Part shown: positions 1 to 9,938 of the stretch, one piece after another | Layout: the number at the start of each line of letters is the position of its first letter | Numbering within the stretch: position 1 is the stretch's first letter | DNA from: Sordariomycetes sp. S80-01Y | Taxonomy: Eukaryota; Ascomycota; Sordariomycetes | Length of the DNA stretch: 64,000 nucleotides | Assembly: GCA_037042185.1 (NCBI GenBank) | Contig: JAXQJY010000027.1 | Location: 372,001-436,000, forward strand | Direction: 5' to 3' | The notes under the pieces: generated by a model | Seen by the model: the letters and a program-made list of their open reading frames with translations, nothing else | The model's database searches: none | What the model was told of the DNA's origin: nothing | Made by a program: the position numbers and the translations under genes

Positions 1-651
1 GACTATCTGAGACGATGGAATAAGGCTCAACGAAAGGCAATCGCCGAGACTAAATCAACGCTAAGATATCCACGGAAGACCTGAGGACGATCAATTCAAG
101 CAATGCTTGTGGAGCAAGACCGCAAGATCTACGGCAACAAGCAGTGAGCTTGAGCAGTACTTGAAGATAGGCCCGCATCAAATGATTCGATCGAGCGGTG
201 GATAGCGCACCGGAGCTCTTGACATAGAATTTGATTTGGTTGAGTTGAGGGCGGCGGTGCCAGCCAGTACAACCCAACAACCCACCTATCGACTACCGAG
301 ACTGCGCAATTTAGGGGCCTACAACTCTATTAAATATAAATGTCTTATGTATATAACCGCCTCAGTGCCTAGTTCCCCCAAGCGCAGCCCAGAAGAAATG
401 GCAAAAAAACATACAACAGCCGGTATTCGCTGGTCGTCACCGACCCAACTACTAATCAGCCCCTCAGCGGCTTGACTATGGGAGAGCGGACGGGATCCCG
501 TATTTTCCACTGGGTATGGTCGTATGTGCAAGATAAGCGACTGAAAATAATACATATCCTAAAGATTGGAGAACCTCTAACAATAAACAATTCGTGCGCT
601 GATATCACATGCTGTGATCCACGGCGCTAGGATCCACATCCTGAAGGCGCT
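1..651. other. Gene-free left edge
   Basis: No coding region can be supported here. The only notable content is the first copy of the 121-bp repeat (separate entry). The short open frames lack splice partners, codon bias or recognisable motifs. Confidence 0.6.
409..529. repeat. 121-bp dispersed repeat, copy A
   Basis: This 121-bp stretch is identical, base for base by eye, to the stretches at 25849-25969 and 34774-34894. In the third forward frame all copies encode an open peptide containing GERTGSRIFHWVWSYV. Here the flanks diverge immediately on both sides: an A-run precedes it, and the match ends before AAGATAAG. I do not recognise the family. It could be a duplicated exon fragment of an unknown gene, or a short mobile or gene-converted segment. 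Confidence 0.9.
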
Positions 652-2396
652 TTAATATCCAAGCTTGAAACCTCCCCAATTGAGACGAGTAAAGACCAGG
701 TTGGGATCATACGCATCTCTAATTTCCTTCATCTTGTCGATGTTGTTTTGCCCGTAATGCTCGAAGACGCTCTGATGCTCCCCTGCGTCACCCATGTATA
801 TGAAGTTGGTAGCTAGTCCCTTCTTCTTATTCATCTCGTGGAGGCGTTCAATGAGCGACCGACTCCACCTGGTAACCCGTAGATCGTCTTCTTCTCGGGC
901 CCATGATGTGGCGAGTTGAAACCCTGCGATGTGACCAAAAAGGCGTCAGTCTCCTCGAGATAACTATCTGTGACGTGCATTACGTCCAGGTGAAGGAGAC
1001 GTAGCGAAATGCCGAACATACATATATACGACTCGTCGTCGTCCAGCCCAAATGTGTTGCCAATTCCATTGGTCTTTGCCACTGTCGCTGCCGACCGAGG
1101 AACCAGGTTCAAGACAAACGTAGGCAAGAGGCCCTCGACGTCAACGATGTCTTCGATTGCTGCGTGCCATGTTTTGTATAGTTCGTGTAGTTGATCCGCA
1201 TCTGGCTTAATCGTGTGATGATCGAATGCGATTCTGTGAGGGTGAGTGGCCGCAATGACCTCGATTTGATCGAACCAACTTACCTGAACATTTGGTTGGG
1301 TGTCTCAAATTGCGAGTGCCACACGCTGGGCTCCGTCACGTTATGCATCCGTGTCACAGCAGGAATATTCGTGAAGCTTGCAAATCTCGAGGGCGGAATG
1401 CTTTCGCCTTCCTGCAAGCCAAAGACTTGGGGCGTGACCGTTCTAGTGGTGGTGTTGTAGTTCATGTTGATGACTGCGCCGGCTCCCACAGAACCATCGT
1501 CTGAAACTGCCATTTCGCAAGCTGCCGCGATAAACGACTTTGCTTGGGACTCGTCGAAGATTTGGTAAGTGCTGCTGACAACAGGGATGTCGTAGGTCCT
1601 GAGGACGAACTTTGTTACGATACCGTAGTTGCCTGCTCCTCCCTTGAGCGCCCAAAACAGATCTGGGTTAGTTACCTGGCTAGCGACCACTTGAGTACCA
1701 TTCCCGAGAACGATATCGTAGCTGATGACGTTGTCCATAGAGAATCCATACTTGTTGAGAAAGTACCCAACACCACCAATGAGAGTAAGCCCTGGAACCC
1801 CGATGGTCTTGAGACGGCCACCAATAGCATAACGACCGTAAGGAGCCAGTGCTGAGTACACATCAACCCAAGTGTTGCCTGGTCCCACCTCGATACTGTC
1901 TTCAGTCTCGTTGACTTGAACGTGGTCAAGGCCATTCAAGGCAAGAAGGACTCCGTCATTGATGTTGTTTGAGCCGGGGAACTAAGATGCTCAGCTGCCT
2001 GGCCAGATTGGGAATCGGTATATGAGAGCTAAGAAAAGAAGGGATAGGCCTTAGAGGAAGTTTCTGAAAAACACTCACATTCATATGACCTCCTCCGCGA
2101 ACCGCGAATTGGGCATCGCAATCGTTGAATATACCCACAGCCTTAGCAACTTGACCGGCCGAGTTGGGCATAAAGATGCATGTCGGCAAAAGGTCGCACC
2201 GTTTGTCCCAGAAATTGGTGCTTTCGAATGCGTATCCAGGTGTGCCCTTCGCAATTGTCAAGTTTTGGAACATGTGGCCAAGCTGGCTGCAGGCACATTG
2301 GCTGCCGACGTGGCTGGTAGTGTTGCGTTGATACAGCACTGGCTCGCCCAGTACGACGCCAGCAGCTGCGAGCAGACCGCTCAACAAGAGAATCAT
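652..2396 (-). CDS. Secreted FAD-linked oxidase, BBE/PCMH family (four exons, 499 aa)
   Basis: This is a flavin oxidoreductase of the berberine-bridge-enzyme family, which oxidises sugars or secondary metabolites using covalently bound FAD. It starts with a hydrophobic signal peptide (MILLLSGLLAAAGVVLG). The FAD-binding PCMH domain includes RGGGHMN, whose His is the usual flavin-attachment residue, followed by a Gly-rich segment (GGAGNYGIVTKF). The C-terminal BBE domain ends in DPNLVFTRLNWGGFKLGY. Exons are 2079-2396, 1284-1981, 1022-1233 and 652-923. The lengths sum to a whole number of codons, and the 98-nt last intron restores the expected W-x-L-A-T-S-W segment, so the gene looks intact. 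The substrate is unknown. Confidence 0.9.
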
Positions 2397-3989
2397 TGTA
2401 TAATTGATAAAGATTTGTTATAGATTGGGAAATCCTGATGCGACGTTAAGGGGTGGACTAAGAAGGGAAAGCTACGAGACCCAATTCGAAGCAGGAGGCC
2501 GTATCTATACCGGTGATGGAATCAGTCGCAGAACCCCTGAATCCACCCTCGAGATCCAACCAGATGACAAGACGAATCATGGACGATCGGAGCTTGCCTG
2601 GCCACGAAATTAATTGCCCAATACCGGTAGTGTGCTTTATGGCTTCGGCGGCGCGAAACGCCCAAAGAAAGAGTGGATAAGCGACACCGAGACCGAGACC
2701 GAGATCAATGCGTTGATGCTAGGGCAGATATGATTACTTGCGTTATTCCCTATATGGGAAACCCAGCTGCCGATACTCCCGGCAATTCGACCTCCGTCCC
2801 TTGCAGCTCAGTGCCCTTGTCTAAGTCTTGTCATGCCGATCAATTGATCTCGCTGTGCATTCTCAAGCCACCGCAACACCCGCTCTGTAGTCTCCATCTC
2901 GACTTAAGATAAGTCACCCGCAGTGTACTCGGTCTCGCACCGGCCCTCCGGAAACTTCTGTCATCACCAGAAATACCCACGAGCAGTGCCTTAAGATATA
3001 TGACAGCTGGTCAGCTGTCGGTCGGGGTATGCTCAGAAGTATTCATTCATGGGTTTGGAAGGGACAGTTCCTTCATGCAGTACGCGGAGACATTGAAAAA
3101 GCCAAAGTCGTATCTTCAGCTGTCAATGCAGGGCTGATAGTAGGCATAGTCGAGCCTGCCCTCTTTGCACAGCGGCCTTGGCGGCCAGCATCAGAGACTG
3201 GTGATGGTGCTCGGGTCGTTCAGAAGGTCCGGGGCCTTTTTCTTCTTTGCGCATTGGATGGCCTGTTGCGGAGAGGTCTGGGGCCATCCCGAGCCGGGCT
3301 GTGCCAAGTTGACGCCGCAGTCTCCTGAGTCGCAGACTAAAAATAGGCGAAAAGAGTCCATCAAGCTCGGCAACACGGTTCTTGAGGCTCTTCCTGCCGT
3401 ACATAACACTCTGCAGCAAACTGCTCGCAGCGGATGGGGTTTGCCGTGCTACGGCTAATCAAAGTCCGATTGGCTGCTGCCATCGTCCGAGTGGAATTAT
3501 CGGGCTTGGTCCTCGTTGTATTTCGATGCCCTCTATGCGCACTTTTCCAATAGAACGTGAAGGTTCATGGACGCGGGATTTCCCGTTAAACGCCAGTGAC
3601 ATTTACTGACACTTCTTTTGTGGCAATGTGGCTCGTTCTGGGAATACGAGTGCCAAACTGAAGCTCGTTCCTTTGTTTGCAGCAATCTGAGCTGCAAATA
3701 TTCAGTTTCTTCTCTGGAGGGTCAGCAGATCATGAGACCTGGCTTTCGGCAAAGATCCGGGCCCGAGGATATTCCATTGAATGGCGTTTCATGCAATGGG
3801 CGAAAGTGATGACGCCGTTGGCAATATCGTGTGAGCCGGGTTCAGCAGCTCGCACTGCTCGAGGAAAAGTCCGGCTCCGGGAGATGCCCTACCCTCGCCA
3901 TTAGATGAATATATCCAAATTCAAAGGAGGAAACAGGGTCTTGTTATATGGCTTTTGGTCTATTTTTCAGACATCACCCCTTTTTCTGC
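2397..3989. other. Gene-poor intergenic stretch
   Basis: About 1.6 kb with only short open frames on both strands, none with recognisable domains or splice partners. The left part is the upstream region of the FAD oxidase. The right part is downstream of the DUF3500 gene. Confidence 0.5.
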
Positions 3990-5332
3990 TTAGCCCTCCC
4001 ATTGGAACGACTGCTCGATTCCAGGTATCAAAGGACGCAAAGCCATTCCGTAATCTCCTCCGTTAGGTGTTCTTAGCAGTGTATGGACGTGAAACTTGGC
4101 AGGCTCCTTGTTATTCAAGAAAACCCCTGAGTGATGGTCAAACTCGATAATGACAACCGGGCTTTGTACGCGGTAGTAGAATGGATCCTCGTCTCCGAAG
4201 CCGCCGATCCAGCAAAAGTAGGTCTCGTGGTAGAGCTCCTTGATTTGCGCCAGCCGAATGGCTCTCGCTCTCTTGGGTAAATATAGGAGGTACTGTTCAA
4301 GGATGCTTTCGAGGAGTTTGAGCTGCGCCGTTGTGAAGTCGGCCACCAGAACACCTTCGTAAGGCACTACGCGGTTGTCTCTGAAAGCGCCGCAAAGATG
4401 TCTCTGGTCATCATGGTTCCATCGTCCATGAGGCATGGCTGGGTCTTTCATCAATTTGTACAGCTGCGCTTTGGACTGCACATTCTGCGGCAGACTCTGC
4501 ATGAGCTGGAGTCCCAACGCTTCTTCCTTGTGAAGGATCCTGGTGCCCTTGTATGGGCCATCGTCGATAATGTTGGGTTCCGCTCCAGTGAACCAGGGAG
4601 ACAGAACCATCTGTCTCTTGTAAAAGAAGATGTTCAGGCAGAGGTGGTGACCATAAAAGCTCAATCCCCAAGGTTCTGTTGTCGACGGCTCTCTGCCGAA
4701 TATGACAAAGTTGTAAGAGTACTCATTCATGACAGCCGAGCACTCGACAAGCTCGCCCAGGAATCTGTTGACACGAGTGGCACCTATCGCCTTCTCAAAT
4801 CCCTCGGGTGACAGAACAGTCTGGAGCACCTTGATGATGCCGTCCCTCAGTTCCGCGGTGACATCCTTGTCGTCGAGTCGAATTCCCTTGTCGCTCAACA
4901 AGAACTCCGGGTTTGACCAGGTTCGCCAGTCGGGTGAATCAATGTGGTAGAAGAGCCGGTCTTTCTGACTCTGGTGTGCATGGGAAATGGCTTCCTTTGT
5001 GACAGACACGATCTGGTCGATCGGTACATCTTCATCTTGCAACTTGAAGAGGCCGGGTCGAACGTTTCCTACGAAGCTCAAGTTAGTCGTTTACGCATAA
5101 AGGGAATATCCTGATCGGGACAGTACAAACCATCCGTTGTAATGCCCTTAAAAGGCTCAGTAAACAGAAGCCGCCAATGCTCATAGAGCGCATGAAGCCA
5201 TGGGGGGTTCTTGGATTCCTTGAATTTTGCCGCATATTGATAGCAGTTCTGTGTCTTCATGGAAGTAAACCGAGGGGTCGTGAGATCGGGGAGATGCGCC
5301 CGGAAAGGGCTGACTTGATCTTGACTAGACAT
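3990..5332 (-). CDS. DUF3500 family protein (two exons, 426 aa)
   Basis: The protein matches the DUF3500 pattern. A central segment reads FGREPSTTEPWGLSFYGHHL, followed by N-I-F-F and a WFTGAEP block, and the C-terminal half has FDHHSGVFLNN and a final H-V-H-T-L-L-R-T motif rich in His. The biochemical function of the family is not established. Exon 1 is 5131-5332 and exon 2 is 3990-5068. The 62-nt intron (GTTTGT...CGTAG) joins T-T-D-G-N-V-R-P-G in frame. The ATG at 5332 is chosen because the upstream codons in this frame lack another ATG. The gene is divergent from the FAH-family gene, with 441 bp between starts, so the two may be co-regulated. No signal peptide is seen. Confidence 0.85.
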
Positions 5333-5773
5333 TGTGGGGGTTGACAACGACAAAATAAATGTTCCGGGTGACTATTGTATTAAAATTGGCCAACTTTGCA
5401 AGTAGAAGGACTGGTACCCGGATTGCCAGTTATAAGGCTATGCGTTGCGGGAGGGTTCACCCTCGAAGTTGATGGCCAGATTCATCCGACTACGATAAAC
5501 ATTCACGGCTGAGGCCGGTGTCATTTTATCACGCCGAGGCCTTCGGCTCCGGCATGTTTGCTGATGGACATGGAACGACGGCAAGGAAGACTTCGATCCT
5601 ATTGGTCCGCTCCGCCCACGCCTTGGTTACCGCACCTCTGACACTATTGTCATCGTCAGTCGACTTAATCTGAAGACGTCTACAAAGACCACGACGATTC
5701 TGTCTTGAGTAAGCCAATAATAATCCTCACTGTGATCTTAATTCATCACACGTTACCCAGACACCGCGCAACG
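5333..5773. promoter_or_regulatory. Shared divergent promoter region (DUF3500 / FAH gene)
   Basis: 441 bp separate the two divergent start codons. There is no coding content. I could not assign a specific operator, although direct CGG-type half-sites would be expected if the nearby Zn2Cys6 regulator acts here. Confidence 0.4.
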
Positions 5774-6988
5774 ATGGCCTTGTCCTCTTTTAAGCGTAAA
5801 TCATACCTCTAGGAGTCGATAGGTCACTCTTGATGCGCTGACAAAGCCAACAAAGGTCTTGTACGATTTGTGCCCAAATCAGACCTGAGCAAGGTACTTA
5901 TTGGAGAGCCGGGAGAAGATATCCTTGATGTCGGTGCTGCTCTGAGAAAGGGAAACGAAGTTGGGGTGCAAGTCTTGTCTGGGTTATCTGCTCTGAGCCC
6001 CGGGCAGAGAACCGGACAGACGGAGAAGATCGAAAAACTTTTGTCCCCTCTTCGTGCTGAAGAAGTAGGGACAATTCGCTGCATTGGACTCAACGCAAGT
6101 GGAAAGACAACCCGACGCGATCACGTCTTGATTACTCCCGGTGCTGACTGAGTTACAGTACAAGCAGCATGCCGACGAGGTCAAAATGGACGTTCCAACT
6201 GTACCGACAGTCTTCTTGTGAGCTGTTTCCACGCAAGAGGCCCCTCTGATGCTGCGAGATGCTGAGATCCTTTAGAAAGCCTGCTACATGTGTCGGCGAC
6301 CCTTGGCCAGCCAAAACGCCGCTGCCCGTCGTCACTCAGAAAGATGACACGGGCGACTATGAGTCTGAGCTTGCTGTCGTCATTGGTAAGACTGCCAGAA
6401 ACGTCTCCGTAGACATGGCCATGTCCTATGTCCTAGGTTATACGGCAGCCAACGACGTGTCGAGCCGGGGCAGCCAGTTTGCTCAAACCCAATGGTGCTT
6501 CTCCAAGGGCTTTGATGGCTCCTGTCCTTTGGGTAGGTTCAATCTTTTATGTTTTGTGTCCCAAAAGTAAGAATACAGCTGGGCTAATAATCGATTTTGA
6601 AATCCAGGTCCTACCTTGGTGTCCACCTCTGCGATCCCCGATCCAACTAAGCTTAGAGTACGCGGGCTAAGAAATGGAGAACTGCTCCAAGACTGCGGCA
6701 CAGAGTAAGTCTTAGTTCGATATGTCCTACTTGCGAGACATGTGCTGAATCATCCTCCTCATCAGTGATCTCATATTTAGCATTGCAGAGATCGTCAGCT
6801 TCCTGTCCCAAGGAACTACTCTGCCAGTGGGCACGGTCATCATCACGGGTACGCCAGCTGGTGTGGGCACGAGCAAGGATCCCCAGGTGCGCATCCGGGA
6901 TGGCGATGAGTTTGCAGTCGAGATCTTGCCACACATTGGAACTCTGTACAGTCACTTCGAGAACGAAAAGAAGAGCGAGGCAAACTGA
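5774..6988 (+). CDS. Fumarylacetoacetate hydrolase family protein (six exons, 298 aa)
   Basis: Enzymes of this fold hydrolyse or decarboxylate acylpyruvates, such as fumarylpyruvate or oxaloacetate, late in aromatic-acid breakdown. Exons are 5774-5795, 5856-6094, 6159-6217, 6276-6532, 6608-6704 and 6766-6988, summing to 299 codons. The tiny first exon (MALSSFKR) joins LVRFVPKSD and gives the classic family start. Family marks are IGLNYKQHADE, the metal-binding E-x-E in GDYESELAVVIGK, D in TAANDVSSR, QWCFSKGFDGSCPLGP and the C-terminal TGTPAGVG. Intron 2 (6095-6158) has a GC donor (GCAAGT) with a GCTGAC branch site. The gene looks intact. The exact acylpyruvate substrate cannot be told from sequence. 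Confidence 0.92.
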
Positions 6989-7311
6989 GACAACAGCCAG
7001 GTACGGCAATATATAGGTTGTGTATATACCCACAATTACGTTGGTGTTTGAAAAGACACGGAGCTTCTTTCAACAGGTCTAAGCATAGACAGAACAACCA
7101 TGTCATTACGAACCGATGCGTGGACTGATGAACATATTGCCCCCGAGATCTCAGCATCTATTGATGCCAGTGCAGGTCTTTCTGTGTTACTGAATGAGCT
7201 GATGTCGGGTGATTCTCTGGGTCATCTTGACCCATGTTGTTTCACTGAAGTCCTCATAGGGTTATCTGACAGTGGTTGAAGTCATTTTGTCTGAGTTTCT
7301 ACATGACATAT
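6989..7311. other. Convergent 3' intergenic region
   Basis: 323 bp between the tail-to-tail FAH-family gene and the 118-aa gene. Nothing coding or repeated is seen. Confidence 0.4.
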
Positions 7312-7773
7312 TTAAGCTAATAGTTGAGGTATCTCCTCCTTCAAGTGCTCGACGATAGCATCTGGCCCTTTCTCAATCTGCAGACCGTACGGGATAGCGT
7401 GCGTTTTGATGTTAGGGTTGATGCCGCGAGCAACCTCGAAAACACGCTGGCTCTGGTCCGCAGTCCACATGGAGGCGGCAAACTTATCAAATCAGTCGAG
7501 CATCACACTTTCGAATGACACTTTTCACTTACCAAAACATCCGGCTGCAGCTCCTTGACCTTAGTTTCAACCTCCTCAGGGCCTGCAACCTCTGATCAGA
7601 GACTTGCGCCAGCAGAACTTCAATGCATTCAACGTACCAATGCAGTTTCCAACATAGTCAATGGTATACTTGTCCTTGAGATCCGCGACTACTTTGCCGA
7701 TAAGGCGCTGAGCCCGTTCGGGGTTGTTGTTGACGGTGACGAGTCGGAAAGGACCTTGAGGTGAGGATGCCAT
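7312..7773 (-). CDS. Small conserved-looking protein of unknown function (three exons, 118 aa)
   Basis: I do not recognise a named family. Exons are 7638-7773, 7533-7582 and 7312-7482, with introns of 55 and 50 nt that have clean GTACGT and GTAAGT donors. The product is a compact alpha/beta-looking protein. The N-terminal strand is FRLVTVNNNPERAQRLIGKVV. A middle piece, LQPDVLFAASMWTADQSQRV, resembles the loop of a Rossmann-like or flavodoxin-like fold. The end is KTHAIPYGLQIEKGPDAIV. There is no signal peptide or membrane segment. It is divergent from the flavin monooxygenase at 8332 with a 558-bp shared promoter, so a role in the same pathway is likely but inferred. Confidence 0.7.
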
Positions 7774-8331
7774 TGTGAATTCTCCGAGAAGATCCTGGGT
7801 GGTAGCATGAATGGTGCAAGTGAATATATGTGCTCGATGATATAACTGGGACCATTGGTCTTACATTTGGCAGCAAAAGAGTCTGGAATCTCTTAAGAGC
7901 CGGAATCCCTTCTCCAACTCCAATGTCTCGGGGTTCACTGTATTGTGCGAACAGTCGGGAGATCCTCACCCGATTGGCCGGAACTCGCAACGTCAATCCG
8001 GAACGGAAGTGGCAATTGAATCATTACGGACCGGGTCAGGGTGAGGGGTCGGAACGAAAGCCAGTCTGTGGAGATGGAGAGCTGGATTCCCTTCCATCGG
8101 CACGCCGATTCCCGGGCCTGTACTGGTTTGGGGTAACGTACAAATGGCTTCGACTGGGGTCACTGCAATGCGTTCCAGGCTATATGATTTTATATCTGCC
8201 TAGGCTATCTCTTTGGGTTGTCGGTCTTGGCAAAGATTTCTTTTTAAAGAAGTTCTGACATTAACTTCTTCTTTAGAGACCACAGAACCAAACACTTTCT
8301 TCAAGCTCTGCTTATCAGGAAGACTGTCACC
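7774..8331. promoter_or_regulatory. Shared divergent promoter (118-aa gene / flavin monooxygenase)
   Basis: 558 bp between divergent start codons, without coding content. The leader just upstream of the monooxygenase ATG is rich in CT and CA, as is common for expressed fungal genes. Confidence 0.4.
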
Positions 8332-9826
8332 ATGGGGGTTCCCGGTGCCGACGGTGCGGGCCCCAAGCTTGCCGACGCGAAGGTTGCCATTGTTGGCGCT
8401 GGTAAGTGAACAAGGTCATCTCCGCTGGTTGAGAAGCCACGAAACTAACGAGGAACCCAAGGGATGGGCGGTCTTACCTGCGCACTTTCTCTCGCCAAGA
8501 AGGGCTTCAAAGACGTCAACGTCTACGAGAACGCATCCGGTCTAGGCTTTGTGGGAGCGGGCATTCAGCTTGCGCCGAATCTAGTGCGCATCTTGACTAG
8601 GCTAGAGTGCTGGTCCAAGGTGGAGGACGAAGCCACCGATGTGCGAGAAACTAGCATTAGAGGTATATTGAACTCACGCCGCCTTTCCGCATTGGACTCG
8701 TCTATTCTATTCTCGGATAGAACGCTGACTCTTTACCACAGTGGGAGCTACGAACGAGGAGCTGGCCCACGTCCACATGCCAGATATCCGCGCCAAGTAC
8801 GGCTACCCGCACTGCACAGGTCACAGAGCCTCTCTGACCCAGGGCATCTATGAGGCGGCCAACAAGCTCCCTGCTATCAAATTTCACTTCGGCAACACTG
8901 TCGTCTCTGTTGACACTTTTGAGCCCCAGGTTCAATTCACGACCCAGCTCCCGAACGGTGAGAAGCAGCAAGTCACAGCTGACGTCCTCCTCTCGTCAGA
9001 TGGCGTCAAGTCTGTGACACGTGCTTCTCTTCTTGAAAAGGCCGGATGCTCCTCTGAGATTGAAGATACTGGCCAGGCTGCCTACCGTGTCTTGCTTCCT
9101 CGTGAGAAGATGCAACACGATCCGGAGATGATGGATCTGCTAGACAGCAATCAAGTCACACGATGGATAGGTGAAAAGAGGCACTGGATTGCCTATCCCA
9201 TTCACTCGAAGTCTATCTACAACATGTCGTCCATCCAGCCAGACACCAACTTTGCCTCGACGCCTTCCATGACATACACCACCAAGGGATCCAAGGATGC
9301 CATGCTCAAGGTCTTCTCGGACTTTTGCCCCGTCGTCCAACGCATGTTGAACCTTGTCCCCGATGGTGAGGTTTGCGAATGGAAGCTGCGCGTTCACAAG
9401 CCACTGCCCACGTGGGTCCACGGGTCTGTAGCGCTTCTTGGAGACGCATGCCATCCGACCCTACCACATCTCAACCAGGGTGCTGCCCTCGCCATCGAAG
9501 ATGCCGCTGTCGTTTCTGAGGTCCTGGCCCTTGCTCCAGGGACAGAACAGGATACCATCAACAAGTGTTTGCAGGTCTACGAGCTTCTGCGCAAGGAGCG
9601 CACGTCAACGCTGGTCGAGTGGGCCGCCGAGTCTGGCCGTGCACTTCATCTGGGTGAGGGTGCTGCGAAGGAGGAGCGAGACAGGAAGTTTGCGGAGGCC
9701 AAGGCGAGCGGTAAGAGTCTTCCGGACAAGTGGGCGGACAAGGATGTCCAATCGTATATTTACGGTCATGATTGCATGGAGAATGCTAAGGAGAACTTCC
9801 GCACCCTATATGAGGGTCTTCAATAG
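8332..9826 (+). CDS. FAD-dependent aromatic monooxygenase, salicylate-hydroxylase-like (three exons, 451 aa)
   Basis: This is a class A flavoprotein hydroxylase expected to use NAD(P)H and O2 to hydroxylate an aromatic ring. Exons are 8332-8401, 8462-8662 and 8742-9826, in frame. The first intron falls inside the dinucleotide fingerprint: VAIVGAG joins MGGLTCALSLAKKG to give GxGxxG. Further marks are the D-G motif in LLSSDGVKSVTR and the FAD-ribityl motif GDACHPTLPHLNQGAALAIEDA. Length is normal and no defect is seen. Its neighbours are an FAH-family enzyme and a regulator, which fits an aromatic catabolic or biosynthetic unit. The substrate is unknown; salicylate itself is only one option. 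Confidence 0.93.
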
Positions 9827-9938
9827 CTGTTTTCTTAGGATAGCTTATTCGGTGTTGCTGCATCAAGGTGAGCCTGATTCAAGCCTCTCTGTGGCAGAAC
9901 GAAATCGCGGTATAATTGTAACGATCAAAATACTACCT

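Noticed and set aside
834-1021. Apparent frameshift near the C terminus of the FAD oxidase
   Set aside because: A 98-nt intron (924-1021) with normal splice signals restores the conserved W-F-Q-L-A-T-S-W sequence, so the gene is intact.
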